A stretch of DNA of 64,000 bases from Salinibacterium sp. (GTDB lineage: Bacteria; Actinomycetota; Actinomycetes; Actinomycetales; Microbacteriaceae), in contig SCSV01000286.1 in NCBI GenBank assembly GCA_004297555.1, forward strand, positions 1 to 64,000. The letters are read 5' to 3'. The notes under the pieces are model-generated. The model did no database searches and had not been told where the DNA came from. It worked only from the letters and a program-made list of their open reading frames with translations. The translations under genes were made by a program, and so were the position numbers. Numbering within the stretch: position 1 is the stretch's first letter; every line of letters starts with the position of its first letter. Positions 1-8,882 of this stretch are shown one piece after another.

Positions 1-952
1 GGTTCACGTCGTACAACGGCGCCCAGTCGTACTCACGCACGAAGCGCGTGCTGTCCAGTACGAGGCGACGAATGTCACCGGCACGTGCCGGGTGGTACCC
101 CACGTTCACGTGCTTGCCGACCAGCTTCTCGACACGCTCGATGCTCTCGTACAACGTGAACGCAGTGGACCGGCCGCCTCCGAGATTCCACACACCGGGG
201 CGCGGAGCGTTCAACCACATGATGCAGGCACGTGCGAGGTCACTTGCGTGCAACAGGTCTCTCACCTGCTTGCCGTCACCGAAGGCCCTGAACACCTTCC
301 CTTCGCGCGCGCAGTGCGCCAACCACGGCAGCCAGTTCTGCGCCTCCGTGGCGAGCGCGTAGCGGCCGGTGAAGCAGCCGGGACGGAAGACGCCAACGGC
401 CATCCCGTACTTCTTCGCGTACATCTGGCAGAAGAGGTCGGCAGCCGCCTTGCTCGCGCCGAAGAACGTGATGTGCGTTTGGTCACCGAGCGGGCAGCTC
501 TCGTCGATTCCGTTGAACGCTTGCAGAGCATTCATGCGGTCGAAGTTCTCACCGTAGACCTTCGAGCTGCCGATGAAGAGCAGTGGCTTGCCGGCTGACT
601 GCGTACGGTCGAGCAACTGGAGCGTCCCCATTACGTTGATACGGACGTCGTCGAACGGGTCGTCCTTCCCTCCCTTCCGAGAGTGACACACCTGAGCCGC
701 TGCGTGAACAACGGCGTCGTAGGCGTAGATGCGGTCCGCCCCTAGTGCGTCGACGAAGTCGTCCTTCTCGAACTCGACTCCTGCAGCCCTTAGTGCTTCT
801 GCATTAGCGCTCTGCTTGCGCGGCCCATCTTCTCCGAGCAACTCGTAGCGCGACAGGTTGTCCACCCCGAGCACAGCATCGCCGCGCGCACGAAGCTGCA
901 GGCACAGCTCAGTGCCCAGACAACCAGCCGCGCCAGTAACGATGATGCGCAT
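1..952 (-). CDS. NAD(P)-dependent sugar epimerase/dehydratase, 3' end outside window
   Basis: Extended short-chain dehydrogenase fold, probably acting on a nucleotide sugar. The start at 952 begins MRIIVTGAAGCLG, the GxxGxxG Rossmann motif, and about 317 codons are present before the window edge. The region where this family has YxxxK reads FFGASKAA, so the catalytic Tyr appears replaced by Phe; the protein may be a reductase-like or altered variant. It is preceded by a methyltransferase gene whose stop lies two bases upstream, so the two are probably co-transcribed in the sugar module. The exact substrate cannot be told from sequence. Confidence 0.85.
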   Translation of the reverse strand, partial: MRIIVTGAAGCLGTELCLQLRARGDAVLGVDNLSRYELLGEDGPRKQSANAEALRAAGVEFEKDDFVDALGADRIYAYDAVVHAAAQVCHSRKGGKDDPFDDVRINVMGTLQLLDRTQSAGKPLLFIGSSKVYGENFDRMNALQAFNGIDESCPLGDQTHITFFGASKAAADLFCQMYAKKYGMAVGVFRPGCFTGRYALATEAQNWLPWLAHCAREGKVFRAFGDGKQVRDLLHASDLARACIMWLNAPRPGVWNLGGGRSTAFTLYESIERVEKLVGKHVNVGYHPARAGDIRRLVLDSTRFVREYDWAPLYDVN

Positions 953-954
953 GC

Positions 955-1551
955 CTAGAGAACACCCCTCGACCAGATGCCCAGCCCACTGCCGGAGGGC
1001 TGTGTGGCGAAGCGGAAGCCGAGCTGAGGAAGCCGCTCGTTGCACGCCTCCACGATGCGATAGGGCGGGTGCTGGTAGTCGTGGAAGAGCAGGATGCACT
1101 CCCGCGCCCAGTGCTTCTGCCAGTTGTCGACGATGCGGTTGATTTGTTCGTACGAGTGGTGGTCGTCGATGAGCATGGTGGAGACCAGAGGTCCTCCATA
1201 CTCGAGTCCATAGTCGGCACCATCGGCGTGACAGAGAACGATGCGGTCGATGATGCGCTTTCGATAGTGGTCGGCAACCAACTCGCGCAGGTTGCGCGCA
1301 ACGCCCGGAGTGATGGGCGCAGTGCCGTCGTTGGTCGCCTGCGAGCCCTCGGGGTACAGGTCGACGCTGTAGACGAGCACGTTGGGCGGCAGCGCTTCGC
1401 ATGCGGCCGCGAGGCTCCGACCGCACCACGCTCCGGTCTCGACGATGGAGGTATGGGCCTTCGCCAACCTCACTGCGCTCTGAAACGCACGTCCATCTTG
1501 CGGAGAGAACATCCCAGGAACCGCGCGCCAGCCAAGTTCGAAGTCAATCAT
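955..1551 (-). CDS. Class I SAM-dependent methyltransferase (Methyltransf_24/CmcI type)
   Basis: The 198-residue protein has a motif I-like VETGAWCGRS near residue 38, an acidic strand end YSVDLYP near residue 61, and LLIDDHHSY and LLFHDYQH segments typical of the CmcI/Methyltransf_24 group, which often methylates sugars or small molecules. It lies between the epimerase and a glycosyltransferase with only 7 bases to the upstream gene. This supports sugar or glycan O-methylation, which is an inference from context. Confidence 0.8.
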   Translation of the reverse strand: MIDFELGWRAVPGMFSPQDGRAFQSAVRLAKAHTSIVETGAWCGRSLAAACEALPPNVLVYSVDLYPEGSQATNDGTAPITPGVARNLRELVADHYRKRIIDRIVLCHADGADYGLEYGGPLVSTMLIDDHHSYEQINRIVDNWQKHWARECILLFHDYQHPPYRIVEACNERLPQLGFRFATQPSGSGLGIWSRGVL

Positions 1552-1558
1552 TTGGTCC

Positions 1559-3058
1559 TCAGAGTTCTTCGTTGATGTGGAGAAGGCGCCGGTCTCGAAT
1601 ACCGTCGACTATGCCGTGGACACAGCGCATCGCGCGCCTCTCGCGAACTTCAGCCAACCGTGCACTGTTGCACCGCGTGACGTCTTCGAGCGGGGCCACA
1701 GAAATCTCGTGGGGGTCGAGAACGCGAACTGGGACCGGTACGTACTCGTGCTTCGCTCCGGCCCAAACCAGCCGCGTGGTGAAGTCGGTGTCGGCGTGGT
1801 CGCCGGAGCCGTCAAACGTCTCATCCCACCCGTTGATGAGTCGGGCCAGCTCCGTGTCCACCGACTCAGATTTCCAGTGACTGATGTAGTCGACGGGAAG
1901 AGGTCCGGGAGCCGACGGGAACGTCGCGGGCTGGAGGTCCCAGAGCTTCTCATGCTCAACACAGGCTTCGAGGATGCGCGCGGAGGTCATGTTCCCCTTG
2001 AAGATGCTCCAGTGAAAGCGGGCTGACTCGCTTGCCTCCTCAACGACGTCCCAGACAGAAAGGGCGTTCACGAACTTCGAGTCGGACTTGCACGCGACGA
2101 TGCGAGGCTCGAGCGCCGTTCGAATCCACGGTGAGACGCCGATGGTCTTGGGAGCCAACGATGCATGCGCTTCCAGAAATCCCGACGGAGGGCAGGCGTA
2201 CTCGGAGAGGAACACAAGCCGCTTACCACGCGCACGCCTTATCGCCGTGTTGCGGAAGCGGCCGTGAGAGCTGAGTGGAAAAACGGCGTCGTCGCAGGGA
2301 ACGTGTTCGATGTTGGCGCGAAAGAGACCAAGGTGGTTCATCACCGTCTCTTGTCGCCACCGATACAGTGCATCGACGATGATGACTTCGAACTTGTCTG
2401 TCGCCAAGGTCTGCTTCTCGAGCGTGTTCAGCGTCACATCGAGACCACCGAGCCGCCACGTCGGGAGAACAACCGTGACGTCGAGCGTAGGCTTCCATCC
2501 ATCTGCTTTCGTGCTCGGAACTTTGGACTCACCGGTGATGGCCGGTGACTTCAGCGCAACAACCTTCCTCGCCGGCTCGACCCGTGCATCGAACAACATC
2601 GAAGGTGTCTCAGCGCTCCTCCGCCGGAACCCGCGCAAGTCGTGGGTTCCGTTCACCTGCAGCCCGATGAGCGAGGCAGAAGTGCGCGTCAGTTCTGTTC
2701 GCAGTGTCTCGCCACGGGGCATCGTCAACTGCTCACCCTGGAAGAAGATGAACACGAAGTCGGTCATCGCCTCGTGGATAGCGGCTTCGGTAATGAAGTC
2801 TGGACGCACCCGACGAACCACAGCCGGCAGAGGAAGGTCGATTACGGCAAGGGTGGCGAGGTCATCGTCACGAGAGTGCGAACCACGTGCATCATCTGCG
2901 AGAAAGAACATCACCTGACTGAAGCCGTGAGCACGCAGTGTCCCCATCAGCATCTTGAGCGGCTCCAACTGAGCACGCGGCACGCGCACTACTCCACCGA
3001 CAGCCACACGGTCGTGGCTTCCGTCGGAGAGAACGATGGCGGCCACAAGCGTGTTCAT
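1559..3058 (-). CDS. Two-part protein with GT2-type glycosyltransferase domain
   Basis: The 499-residue protein has an N-terminal half (about 1-190) that I do not recognise. From about residue 193 a GT-A glycosyltransferase of family 2 begins with LDVTVVLPTWRLGG, followed by TLATDKFEVIIVDAL and HGRFRNTAIRRARG. The start ATG overlaps the stop of the 923-residue glycosyltransferase upstream by 4 bases, giving translational coupling. It probably transfers a sugar in the same glycan pathway; donor and acceptor are unknown. Confidence 0.75.
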   Translation of the reverse strand: MNTLVAAIVLSDGSHDRVAVGGVVRVPRAQLEPLKMLMGTLRAHGFSQVMFFLADDARGSHSRDDDLATLAVIDLPLPAVVRRVRPDFITEAAIHEAMTDFVFIFFQGEQLTMPRGETLRTELTRTSASLIGLQVNGTHDLRGFRRRSAETPSMLFDARVEPARKVVALKSPAITGESKVPSTKADGWKPTLDVTVVLPTWRLGGLDVTLNTLEKQTLATDKFEVIIVDALYRWRQETVMNHLGLFRANIEHVPCDDAVFPLSSHGRFRNTAIRRARGKRLVFLSEYACPPSGFLEAHASLAPKTIGVSPWIRTALEPRIVACKSDSKFVNALSVWDVVEEASESARFHWSIFKGNMTSARILEACVEHEKLWDLQPATFPSAPGPLPVDYISHWKSESVDTELARLINGWDETFDGSGDHADTDFTTRLVWAGAKHEYVPVPVRVLDPHEISVAPLEDVTRCNSARLAEVRERRAMRCVHGIVDGIRDRRLLHINEEL

Positions 3059-5826
3059 TTGGTACGCTCACCAACGAAGCTCAAGAAGCGGTCGGTCACG
3101 GATTGCCAACCGTGGCGCGAGACTGCCTTCTCTGCGATGTCTCGACGCAATTCAGTACTCATCGGTTCTTTGAGTGCCTCGACGAGGTTGTCGAGACTCC
3201 ACTCGACGTGATGGTTGTGAAGCACGTCCGGGAGGGCCCCCGCTTCTTTGCAGACCACCTCGCAACCGCACGCCTGCGCTTGCACGAGACTCACGCCAAA
3301 GCCCTCGGGCATCGGGCCACCTGGGTACGCGTACACACCAGACGCCTTAAACGCTTCGAGCAGCACAGCCTGCGGCTGCCATCCACCGCACGTGACTCCC
3401 AGTGGAGCCAGCTCGTCCATCCGCTTCGTGATGCGCTCAACGCGCTCCATCACCGGCATCCCTGGGGCGCCCTGCTTGAGGGACAACATGACGAGGTACG
3501 CGCCGCAGATGTAGAGCGACGCCTGGGGTACCGCCTCCTTCACCCGCGGCCAGATTTCGAGCAGCTCCTCGAGCCCACGCGTAGGGTCCGAAGCGTAGAT
3601 GACGCGGTAGGGGTCCCTGGTGACTTTGTCCCAGTTGGAGAGACAGTTCATCGGGATGCCGTTGCCGAGCAGGTGGTGGCGAGCGTACGTCTCAGTCGAC
3701 AACTCCGGCATCGGCCCGTCCCACGGCTTGTCGGCTGTGACTCCGGTGTAGCCTTCACGGAGCAGCCCTTTTCGCGCCCACTCGCTCACGTGCAGGTGCT
3801 CCTGCATCTCGATGACCTCTTTGCTCCAGAGCCAGGGATTGCCGTAGCCGTTGTCCTGGTGCCAGCAGAAGACCGGCTTGCCCTCCCAAACCTCGCGCAT
3901 CTCGCGGGCGAGGTACGGCGCGCGGCACGTGATGATGACGTCGGCGGATGCCGCCTCGTGCATCAAGACGAAGTCCTTCTGCACGACGCAGAACTCCTGC
4001 TCACCCGGCTCGTTTGTCCAGAGGGAGAAGGCGCCAGAGCCGGCAGGGTGAGGGGTGTACGTCTCGACTGGGTGCCCACGCACGGCCAGCTCGCGCGCGA
4101 GGTGAGCGAGAGAAGACTCGCTGCCCCCAAGTCCCTTGACCAGCAGGTTCTGCGGAATCCACTTCTCCACCGCTGCCGGCGAATAGAAGGCGAACGAGGG
4201 CAACACGGCCGGGCGCGTCTTCACGCGCAGGTGATTCTTCTTCACCTGCTCGGCACTCAACAGCTGCAGCCGGATAGCACCAGCTTCACGCAGCGCATCT
4301 TCAGTGTCGATTCGGTCGCAGCTGACCCAGTCACCGTCGAGAGGCATGCGTGTCGCAGGCTGCTCCCGCGTCAACCGGTTCAGCTTCGCCAGCGTCCCGC
4401 GAATGCGGAGGCTCTTCATCAGGCCACGCGTGGCCGAGAACAGCGGGAACTGCTCGATGAGCATCTTCGAGAGAGAGGGCGCGTCGTCGGTGAGCAGGTC
4501 CGTCGCGTCCAACAACGACGTGGCCAGCTTGTCCAGCCTCAACGCAACCGTTGCCCTCTCCAGAACGAACTGAGCCAGTGGGCTGTTCGGGTAGCGCTCC
4601 GTCATCTCCCTAGCCAGCGCCATCCCCTTCTCGAACTGACCCAGGTTGAGGTACGCGTCTGCGGTCTGCCCGCGCGGCTGAAGGAAGCGCATCAGCGGTT
4701 GGTCGCGCTGCAGCAGCATCGGCTCGCGGCGCAAGCCCCGCTCGTACCACTCGACGCAGGCGGCCCACTTGCCCATGCGGTACGCCGCCTCGCACGCGAC
4801 GAAGTACGCCTCCTGGAACTCCGGGTTGTAGGTGATGCAGGCGCAGGAGACTTCGAGCGCCTTGGGCACGTCGTTCTTGTGCAGCATGAGCGACGCGTAC
4901 GCGAGCCTGTAAGTGTACCGGTCGAGGTCGTTGGTGGCCTGCTGGATGGCGATGAGCAACGAGCGTTCGGCGTTGGTGAGGTCGCCCGAGAACACTTGCG
5001 CGTTGGCGGTGTCGTAGGCGTGGCGCGCCTCGACCGGCATATCGCTCTTCGTCATCTGCTTGATGATTTCGGTGTTGCGAATGGCGCGCTGAGTCGCCTC
5101 TTCACTCGGGTGGTGACGGAGCAGAATGCCCAGATTGGTGATGGCCAACTCCGGGGTGGAGCCGACCGGGGTGAGCACCTCGTGGACGCCGCTCTCGTCC
5201 GGAGACCACCAGATGTGCCCGAGTGCGCGCTTCACCAGCCGCTTGCTCTTCAAGCGAATGACGACGTAGTTGTTCTCGTCAATCTGGTAGTCGTAGCCGA
5301 TGAAGATGGCGTTGGTCGGCGGCGGTAGCGCGGCCAGCCACTGCTGGAGCGGAACAGGCTTCTCGTTGCTGCCAACCTTGGCGGGCTCGAGTCCGTAGTC
5401 ACGCTCGAGATTGCGAATCGCGTTCAAGCCTTCTTCAGTGCCGGCGTCGACGAGCACGTCGTCGGCGTCGAGGCTCCACAGCCACTCACCGGTCATGTGC
5501 TTCCAGTAGATGTTGCGCGCGACGTCGAAGCGGCCGGGCCACTCGAAGGTGACGACCTTGAGCGGCGGGCGCGGGAAAGTGAGAGGGGGCGACCACGAGG
5601 TGATGCTCTCGCCGGCATCCCAAGCTGCAGGAGTGACGTACCCGAGCTTTCTGAGCGTGCCATCCAACTGAGCACGGTCCTTCCCATTGAAGCCGATGAC
5701 GACTTCGTCGACCGGGCAGCCGTTGGTTTTCTCCAGCACGCTCCGCAAACAGCGCTCGAGGGGTTTCCCCGAATGGGCGTCGCCGCACATCACTCCGAGG
5801 GACACCACTGGCTGCTTCGAAGTCAT
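3055..5826 (-). CDS. GT2-TPR-GT4 multidomain glycosyltransferase
   Basis: This 923-residue protein seems to carry two glycosyltransferases. Residues 1-130 resemble GT2, with EVVIGFNGKD and the metal-binding WSLDADD at 118-123. Residues about 270-450 look like TPR repeats (YRLAYASLML, AYFVACEAAYRMGK). From about residue 560 a GT-B fold appears with GGSESSLAHLAREL, GNGIP and, near the end, MPEGFGVSLVQAQACG, the donor-binding region of GT4. The gene overlaps both neighbours by 4 bases. The architecture suggests successive additions to one acceptor. Which sugars are used cannot be seen. Confidence 0.8.
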   Translation of the reverse strand: MTSKQPVVSLGVMCGDAHSGKPLERCLRSVLEKTNGCPVDEVVIGFNGKDRAQLDGTLRKLGYVTPAAWDAGESITSWSPPLTFPRPPLKVVTFEWPGRFDVARNIYWKHMTGEWLWSLDADDVLVDAGTEEGLNAIRNLERDYGLEPAKVGSNEKPVPLQQWLAALPPPTNAIFIGYDYQIDENNYVVIRLKSKRLVKRALGHIWWSPDESGVHEVLTPVGSTPELAITNLGILLRHHPSEEATQRAIRNTEIIKQMTKSDMPVEARHAYDTANAQVFSGDLTNAERSLLIAIQQATNDLDRYTYRLAYASLMLHKNDVPKALEVSCACITYNPEFQEAYFVACEAAYRMGKWAACVEWYERGLRREPMLLQRDQPLMRFLQPRGQTADAYLNLGQFEKGMALAREMTERYPNSPLAQFVLERATVALRLDKLATSLLDATDLLTDDAPSLSKMLIEQFPLFSATRGLMKSLRIRGTLAKLNRLTREQPATRMPLDGDWVSCDRIDTEDALREAGAIRLQLLSAEQVKKNHLRVKTRPAVLPSFAFYSPAAVEKWIPQNLLVKGLGGSESSLAHLARELAVRGHPVETYTPHPAGSGAFSLWTNEPGEQEFCVVQKDFVLMHEAASADVIITCRAPYLAREMREVWEGKPVFCWHQDNGYGNPWLWSKEVIEMQEHLHVSEWARKGLLREGYTGVTADKPWDGPMPELSTETYARHHLLGNGIPMNCLSNWDKVTRDPYRVIYASDPTRGLEELLEIWPRVKEAVPQASLYICGAYLVMLSLKQGAPGMPVMERVERITKRMDELAPLGVTCGGWQPQAVLLEAFKASGVYAYPGGPMPEGFGVSLVQAQACGCEVVCKEAGALPDVLHNHHVEWSLDNLVEALKEPMSTELRRDIAEKAVSRHGWQSVTDRFLSFVGERTK

Positions 5827-6236
5827 TTCATCTCCTTCATCGTGTCACCGAACGGTGTGAAGTAGACGTTGCCGACTCGCAGCACGAGCGGTGGGACCGG
5901 AGCTGGCGGCGGGAACCTCTTCTTCATCCCATTCCAGACGTGCTGCGCCTTGCGCTGCGGCGACCACGTGAGCGCGCGCCACCGCGAAAGCACCCACTGC
6001 CAAACGCCGGGGCCGTCCGGCGCGTCACCGAGGTACTCCGCGGAGCCGCGCTCGTAACGCGGGTAGCCCATGGTTCCGGGCTCGTGCCGGTGACCGCAGT
6101 TGGGCATGCCACAGTACGGCGCGCTGCATGGCACCAGTCCCTCGTGCGGCCACAGTTCGGAACATCTGAACGTAGTGATACGGCCGCAGGTGCAGGTGAG
6201 AATTCTCGGGTCCTGCTGTTCGAGATTGGTGACCAT
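5823..6236 (-). CDS. Hypothetical Cys-rich protein
   Basis: The 137-residue protein has a Cys/His-rich N-terminal third (CTCGRITTFRC, CSAPYCGMPNCGHRH) that looks like a zinc-binding knuckle, a Trp-rich middle and a Pro-rich linker. No family is recognised. Its start shares the last base of the upstream glycosyltransferase stop (TGATG), and its stop overlaps the next gene by 4 bases, so it is translated within the glycosyltransferase operon. Confidence 0.7.
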   Translation of the reverse strand: MVTNLEQQDPRILTCTCGRITTFRCSELWPHEGLVPCSAPYCGMPNCGHRHEPGTMGYPRYERGSAEYLGDAPDGPGVWQWVLSRWRALTWSPQRKAQHVWNGMKKRFPPPAPVPPLVLRVGNVYFTPFGDTMKEMK

Positions 6237-7432
6237 CAGCGGACGAACTCCTCAGCCGATTCTTCTCTGGTGGTGAGCTGCCAATTCTTCTTCATGCAAG
6301 CAGCTTCCATCTCCTTGGCGGCGCGCTCCCAGGTGTAGTTGAAGCGATGAGGCTCGGCCTTGCACACTTGTTCGAGGCTCCATTCCTCGTCCGTCAGGCC
6401 GCGCACGATGAAATCCGGCAGTACCGCATCCAGCTCAGTCGGGTTGGGTGGTAGCCACGTGACAGCACCACCATAGAGTGACGGGAAAGCATCGCGCGGA
6501 GTCGTCATCACGTGACAGCCAGCTGCAATGCCACACGCCAGCGAAGTGCCAAACCCTTCGGTGTAGTAAATCGGCATCAGCGGGTAGCAGTGCACGCGGG
6601 TGATAAACTGCGTCTTGCGCAAGCGCGCTCGCGACACGGCACCGTGGAAGATGATGGACGGGTCGGCTTTGGCTTCCGGGATGATGCAGTTGAGGTGCCG
6701 ACCACGGTCACCGAAGAGTCCAGGAGCCTGGACGGCCATCGGGAGGTACCGGTCGATTTCGTAGAAGACGTGCAGGCGCGCCTCGGGCACCTTCTTCACC
6801 ACCTTGGGCCATGCACGTAGCAGGTGATGCAGTCCGCGGTCTGGAGAACTCCAGTACCCAACATTCAAAGGCCGCTCTTTCCACGGAGGCGGAACGGTGT
6901 CGTTCTTCTTGTAGCCACGGGTGTAATCGTCGTTGGTCCACTTGCCGTACAGCTCGGCATCGAGCCCGTTGTGCACCACCGCATACGGACGCCCTCGCCA
7001 GCCCCAGGTGGGGAGCTGCTGCGCATGGCTTTCGCTCGGGCTCACGATGCAGTCCACCCGGTCCCACGCACCGCGCTGCAGCAGGTCGTTCAGCTGTTGG
7101 GCGTAAATTCTGACCGCGCCCTTCGGCGCCCACTCGAGCGGTCTCAGCGAAGAAAACGAGACGACAGCGTCCCACGGCTGCGAGCACAGGGCGTAGTAGA
7201 GGTCGGCTTGGAGCGAGTGGAACGGCACACCACGCCACTCGCCGTCACGCCCGTACCACCAGCAGTCGACGGAATGCCCCAGCTCGCGCAGCCCTACGGC
7301 AGCTCGAATCGCTGCCTCCTCTCCGCCGCCGACCGTCGGCCCGTCCTCCAGCTCGAGGACATTCGGCGGGGGCTTCCCCCACCAGCCGGTGCCGTTGCCA
7401 CAGTCGAAGCCACAGATGACGGCGATGCGCAT
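6236..7432 (-). CDS. GT4-family glycosyltransferase (GT-B fold)
   Basis: A 398-residue GT-B enzyme. The N-terminus MRIAVICGFDCGNGTG and GGGEEAAIRAAVGLRELGH match the acceptor domain start; VHNGLD near residue 155, ERPLNVGYWSSPDRG near 190 and YYTEGFGTSLACGIAAGC near 290 mark the donor domain and its E-x7-E-like region. It is the first gene of the minus-strand glycan operon reading toward base 1; a copy of the 19-bp dyad lies about 72 bases upstream. Specific sugar unknown. Confidence 0.85.
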   Translation of the reverse strand: MRIAVICGFDCGNGTGWWGKPPPNVLELEDGPTVGGGEEAAIRAAVGLRELGHSVDCWWYGRDGEWRGVPFHSLQADLYYALCSQPWDAVVSFSSLRPLEWAPKGAVRIYAQQLNDLLQRGAWDRVDCIVSPSESHAQQLPTWGWRGRPYAVVHNGLDAELYGKWTNDDYTRGYKKNDTVPPPWKERPLNVGYWSSPDRGLHHLLRAWPKVVKKVPEARLHVFYEIDRYLPMAVQAPGLFGDRGRHLNCIIPEAKADPSIIFHGAVSRARLRKTQFITRVHCYPLMPIYYTEGFGTSLACGIAAGCHVMTTPRDAFPSLYGGAVTWLPPNPTELDAVLPDFIVRGLTDEEWSLEQVCKAEPHRFNYTWERAAKEMEAACMKKNWQLTTREESAEEFVR

Positions 7433-7503
7433 GAGCGGTGTGCAGGTCCCGCGAAGTGGAACGCGTGACAGAAATCACATCACCGGCTCTTAAACAAGAC
7501 CTT

Positions 7504-7522
7504 TGTCACCGTGAAGGTGACG
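7504..7522. promoter_or_regulatory. 19-bp dyad element, copy 1
   Basis: TGTCAC-N7-GTGACG. It matches the family TGTCAC-N7-GTKACA seen elsewhere in the window. It lies between the glycosyltransferase operon start (7432) and the hairpin at 7542-7582, in a gene-free stretch of about 260 bases. Operator for the operon is an inference from position. Confidence 0.55.
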
Positions 7523-7541
7523 TGTGGTCTGCGCATAAAGA

Positions 7542-7582
7542 AGGCCGCTGCGAGAGGACGGACAGGAACCTCGCAGCGGCCT
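7542..7582 (-). terminator. Strong stem-loop terminator of the 102-aa gene
   Basis: Perfect 13-bp inverted repeat (7542-7554 and 7570-7582) with a 15-base loop. Read on the minus strand the stem is followed by TCTTTATG, so it resembles a rho-independent terminator for the gene ending at 7694. The rest of 7583-7693 holds nothing I recognise. Confidence 0.6.
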
Positions 7583-7693
7583 GAGCCTTTTCGTCCGAGG
7601 AGGGCGGGCGGGAGGCGTAAGGAGTTAGAACAACGACGCGTCGCGCCGTCAAGAGCACCCTACGCTGTCGCCCGCCGCCGCCGACCTCCGCGC

Positions 7694-8002
7694 CTACTGA
7701 ATGCGCGTGTGCCACGCCGCGGCGAGCAGCTCGCCATTGGCGACGGTGGTGTTCGGGTTGATGAGCACGCACACCGCGCCGGTGCGCGTGTACAGCGAAA
7801 CCGGGAGCGTCGCGCTGGACCACTGCGCGGTGGTCGAGGCACCGCCGGTGCTGATGAAGCCGGCGTTGAACAGCACGGTGTCGAGCGAGTCGAGCGCGCC
7901 GGTGTTGATGGACCACAGGTTGGCGCTCTGGCCGAGCGCGGCCTGAGTGTTCAGCAGCGTCTGCAAGCCTGTGTAGATGAGGTTGCCGAGGAGTGAGGCC
8001 AT
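7694..8002 (-). CDS. Hypothetical small protein, possible virion component
   Basis: A 102-residue protein rich in Ala, Ser, Thr and Leu with alternating hydrophobic segments (VSLYTRTGAVCVLINPN) and no charged clusters. It is flanked by a strong terminator-like stem-loop and its own upstream gap, so it is probably a single-gene transcript. Composition and monocistronic setting fit an abundant structural protein, but this is inference and no family is recognised. Confidence 0.65.
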   Translation of the reverse strand: MASLLGNLIYTGLQTLLNTQAALGQSANLWSINTGALDSLDTVLFNAGFISTGGASTTAQWSSATLPVSLYTRTGAVCVLINPNTTVANGELLAAAWHTRIQ

Positions 8003-8123
8003 TTGGTTGTTTTCCTGTTTCGGTATGAGGTCGGCCGAAATGACCGGTCAGGCAAAACGGTACAAGCGAAAGGTCGGTGGCCAAAATTTTAACCCGTGAT
8101 TTCTGCTTTGGTGAGCAGGCTCC
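8003..8123. promoter_or_regulatory. Divergent intergenic region
   Basis: This region separates the minus-strand 102-aa gene from the plus-strand 178-aa gene, so it must hold promoters for both. It contains an 8-base palindrome GACCGGTC and an AT-rich run CCAAAATTTTAACC. I see no convincing canonical -35/-10 pair. Confidence 0.4.
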
Positions 8124-8660
8124 ATGGGCAAGGAATGGACCCAGCCCAACTCCCGTGCTCTCCTTTCCTCTGTGGGTTTGGTGAAGCACAAGGAGCGATG
8201 TCCCGAGAACGCGAAGGTGAAAGCGTTCTTCGAATGGTGGGATGTGAACGGACCGTTCCCAATCGTCATCCTCCGTGGCACCACGACGGACGCTCTCCAG
8301 GAGGCAGAGTTCAAAAAAGGGCGCAAGAAGCTGCCCGACGGCTCTTGGGTGGTCATCGACAAGGGAGCAGTCGTCACGAACGCATTGCGCGCCTGTGACT
8401 CAGCTCACGGTCACGCCGCGGCTGCCGATGCGCATCCCGTCCGCGAGTTCTTCGACAGCGGCGGCGTGAAGCTCATCTACCTGGGCGACGAGCACGACGA
8501 GGAAGTGCGCGAGGAAGCACTTCGGCGCTTCAAGATGTACGACGACCTCGCGAAGAAGCACGGGCTCGAGTCCGGTGAGAACTACCCGGGCATCTGTGAC
8601 CGGCCGCACGTCTGCGACCCGGACTGGCGAAAGCTGCCGTTGGCACCGGGCGTCACGTAA
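8124..8660 (+). CDS. Hypothetical protein
   Basis: The 178-residue protein is mixed alpha/beta with GPFPIVILRGTTTDAL near residue 43, a run of acidic residues (YLGDEHDEEVREE) near 119 and two late Cys residues. It resembles no family I can name. It is the only clear plus-strand gene in the left arm, standing alone between two minus-strand transcription units. Confidence 0.65.
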   Translation: MGKEWTQPNSRALLSSVGLVKHKERCPENAKVKAFFEWWDVNGPFPIVILRGTTTDALQEAEFKKGRKKLPDGSWVVIDKGAVVTNALRACDSAHGHAAAADAHPVREFFDSGGVKLIYLGDEHDEEVREEALRRFKMYDDLAKKHGLESGENYPGICDRPHVCDPDWRKLPLAPGVT

Positions 8661-8692
8661 ACGGTGGTGCACGGCGCTTGACCGCTTCTCGA

Positions 8693-8869
8693 ATGCCCGG
8701 CCTAGTCAGCGAGGGGGCGCGTTTTCAGCCGGGGCTTACGACGACCGCCGCACCACCGCGGCGGTACTTCATCCGTGTGCAGCCGGAGTACCGAGTGACG
8801 AGACACGTAATGTCACGTTTCGCGTTACAGGGCAACGGAAATCGTCGTCGTGCCCACTCCACGGAGTGA
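8693..8869 (+). CDS. Possible small ORF, doubtful
   Basis: A 58-codon open frame after the 178-aa gene encodes a basic peptide (PPRRYFIRVQPEYR) with no visible Shine-Dalgarno. One dyad copy (8811-8829) lies inside it. It may be a real small gene or simply the read-through of a regulatory gap of about 220 bases between convergent genes. Confidence 0.2.
   Translation: MPGLVSEGARFQPGLTTTAAPPRRYFIRVQPEYRVTRHVMSRFALQGNGNRRRAHSTE
8811..8829. promoter_or_regulatory. 19-bp dyad element, copy 2
   Basis: TGTCAC-GTTTCGC-GTTACA, followed by G. It sits in the convergent gap between the plus gene ending at 8660 and the minus gene ending at 8883, where a bidirectional terminator or a regulator site would be expected. 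Confidence 0.55.
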
Positions 8870-8882
8870 GTCCACACGTAGT

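Noticed and set aside
3103..5328. 741-codon open frame on the plus strand
   Set aside because: It is antisense to the GT2-TPR-GT4 gene and shows only His/Arg/Leu-rich shadow composition; high GC leaves antisense frames free of stops.
7506..8189. 227-codon minus-strand frame covering the terminator and the 102-aa gene
   Set aside because: It crosses a perfect 13-bp terminator stem and the upstream gap; the 102-aa frame has better protein character.
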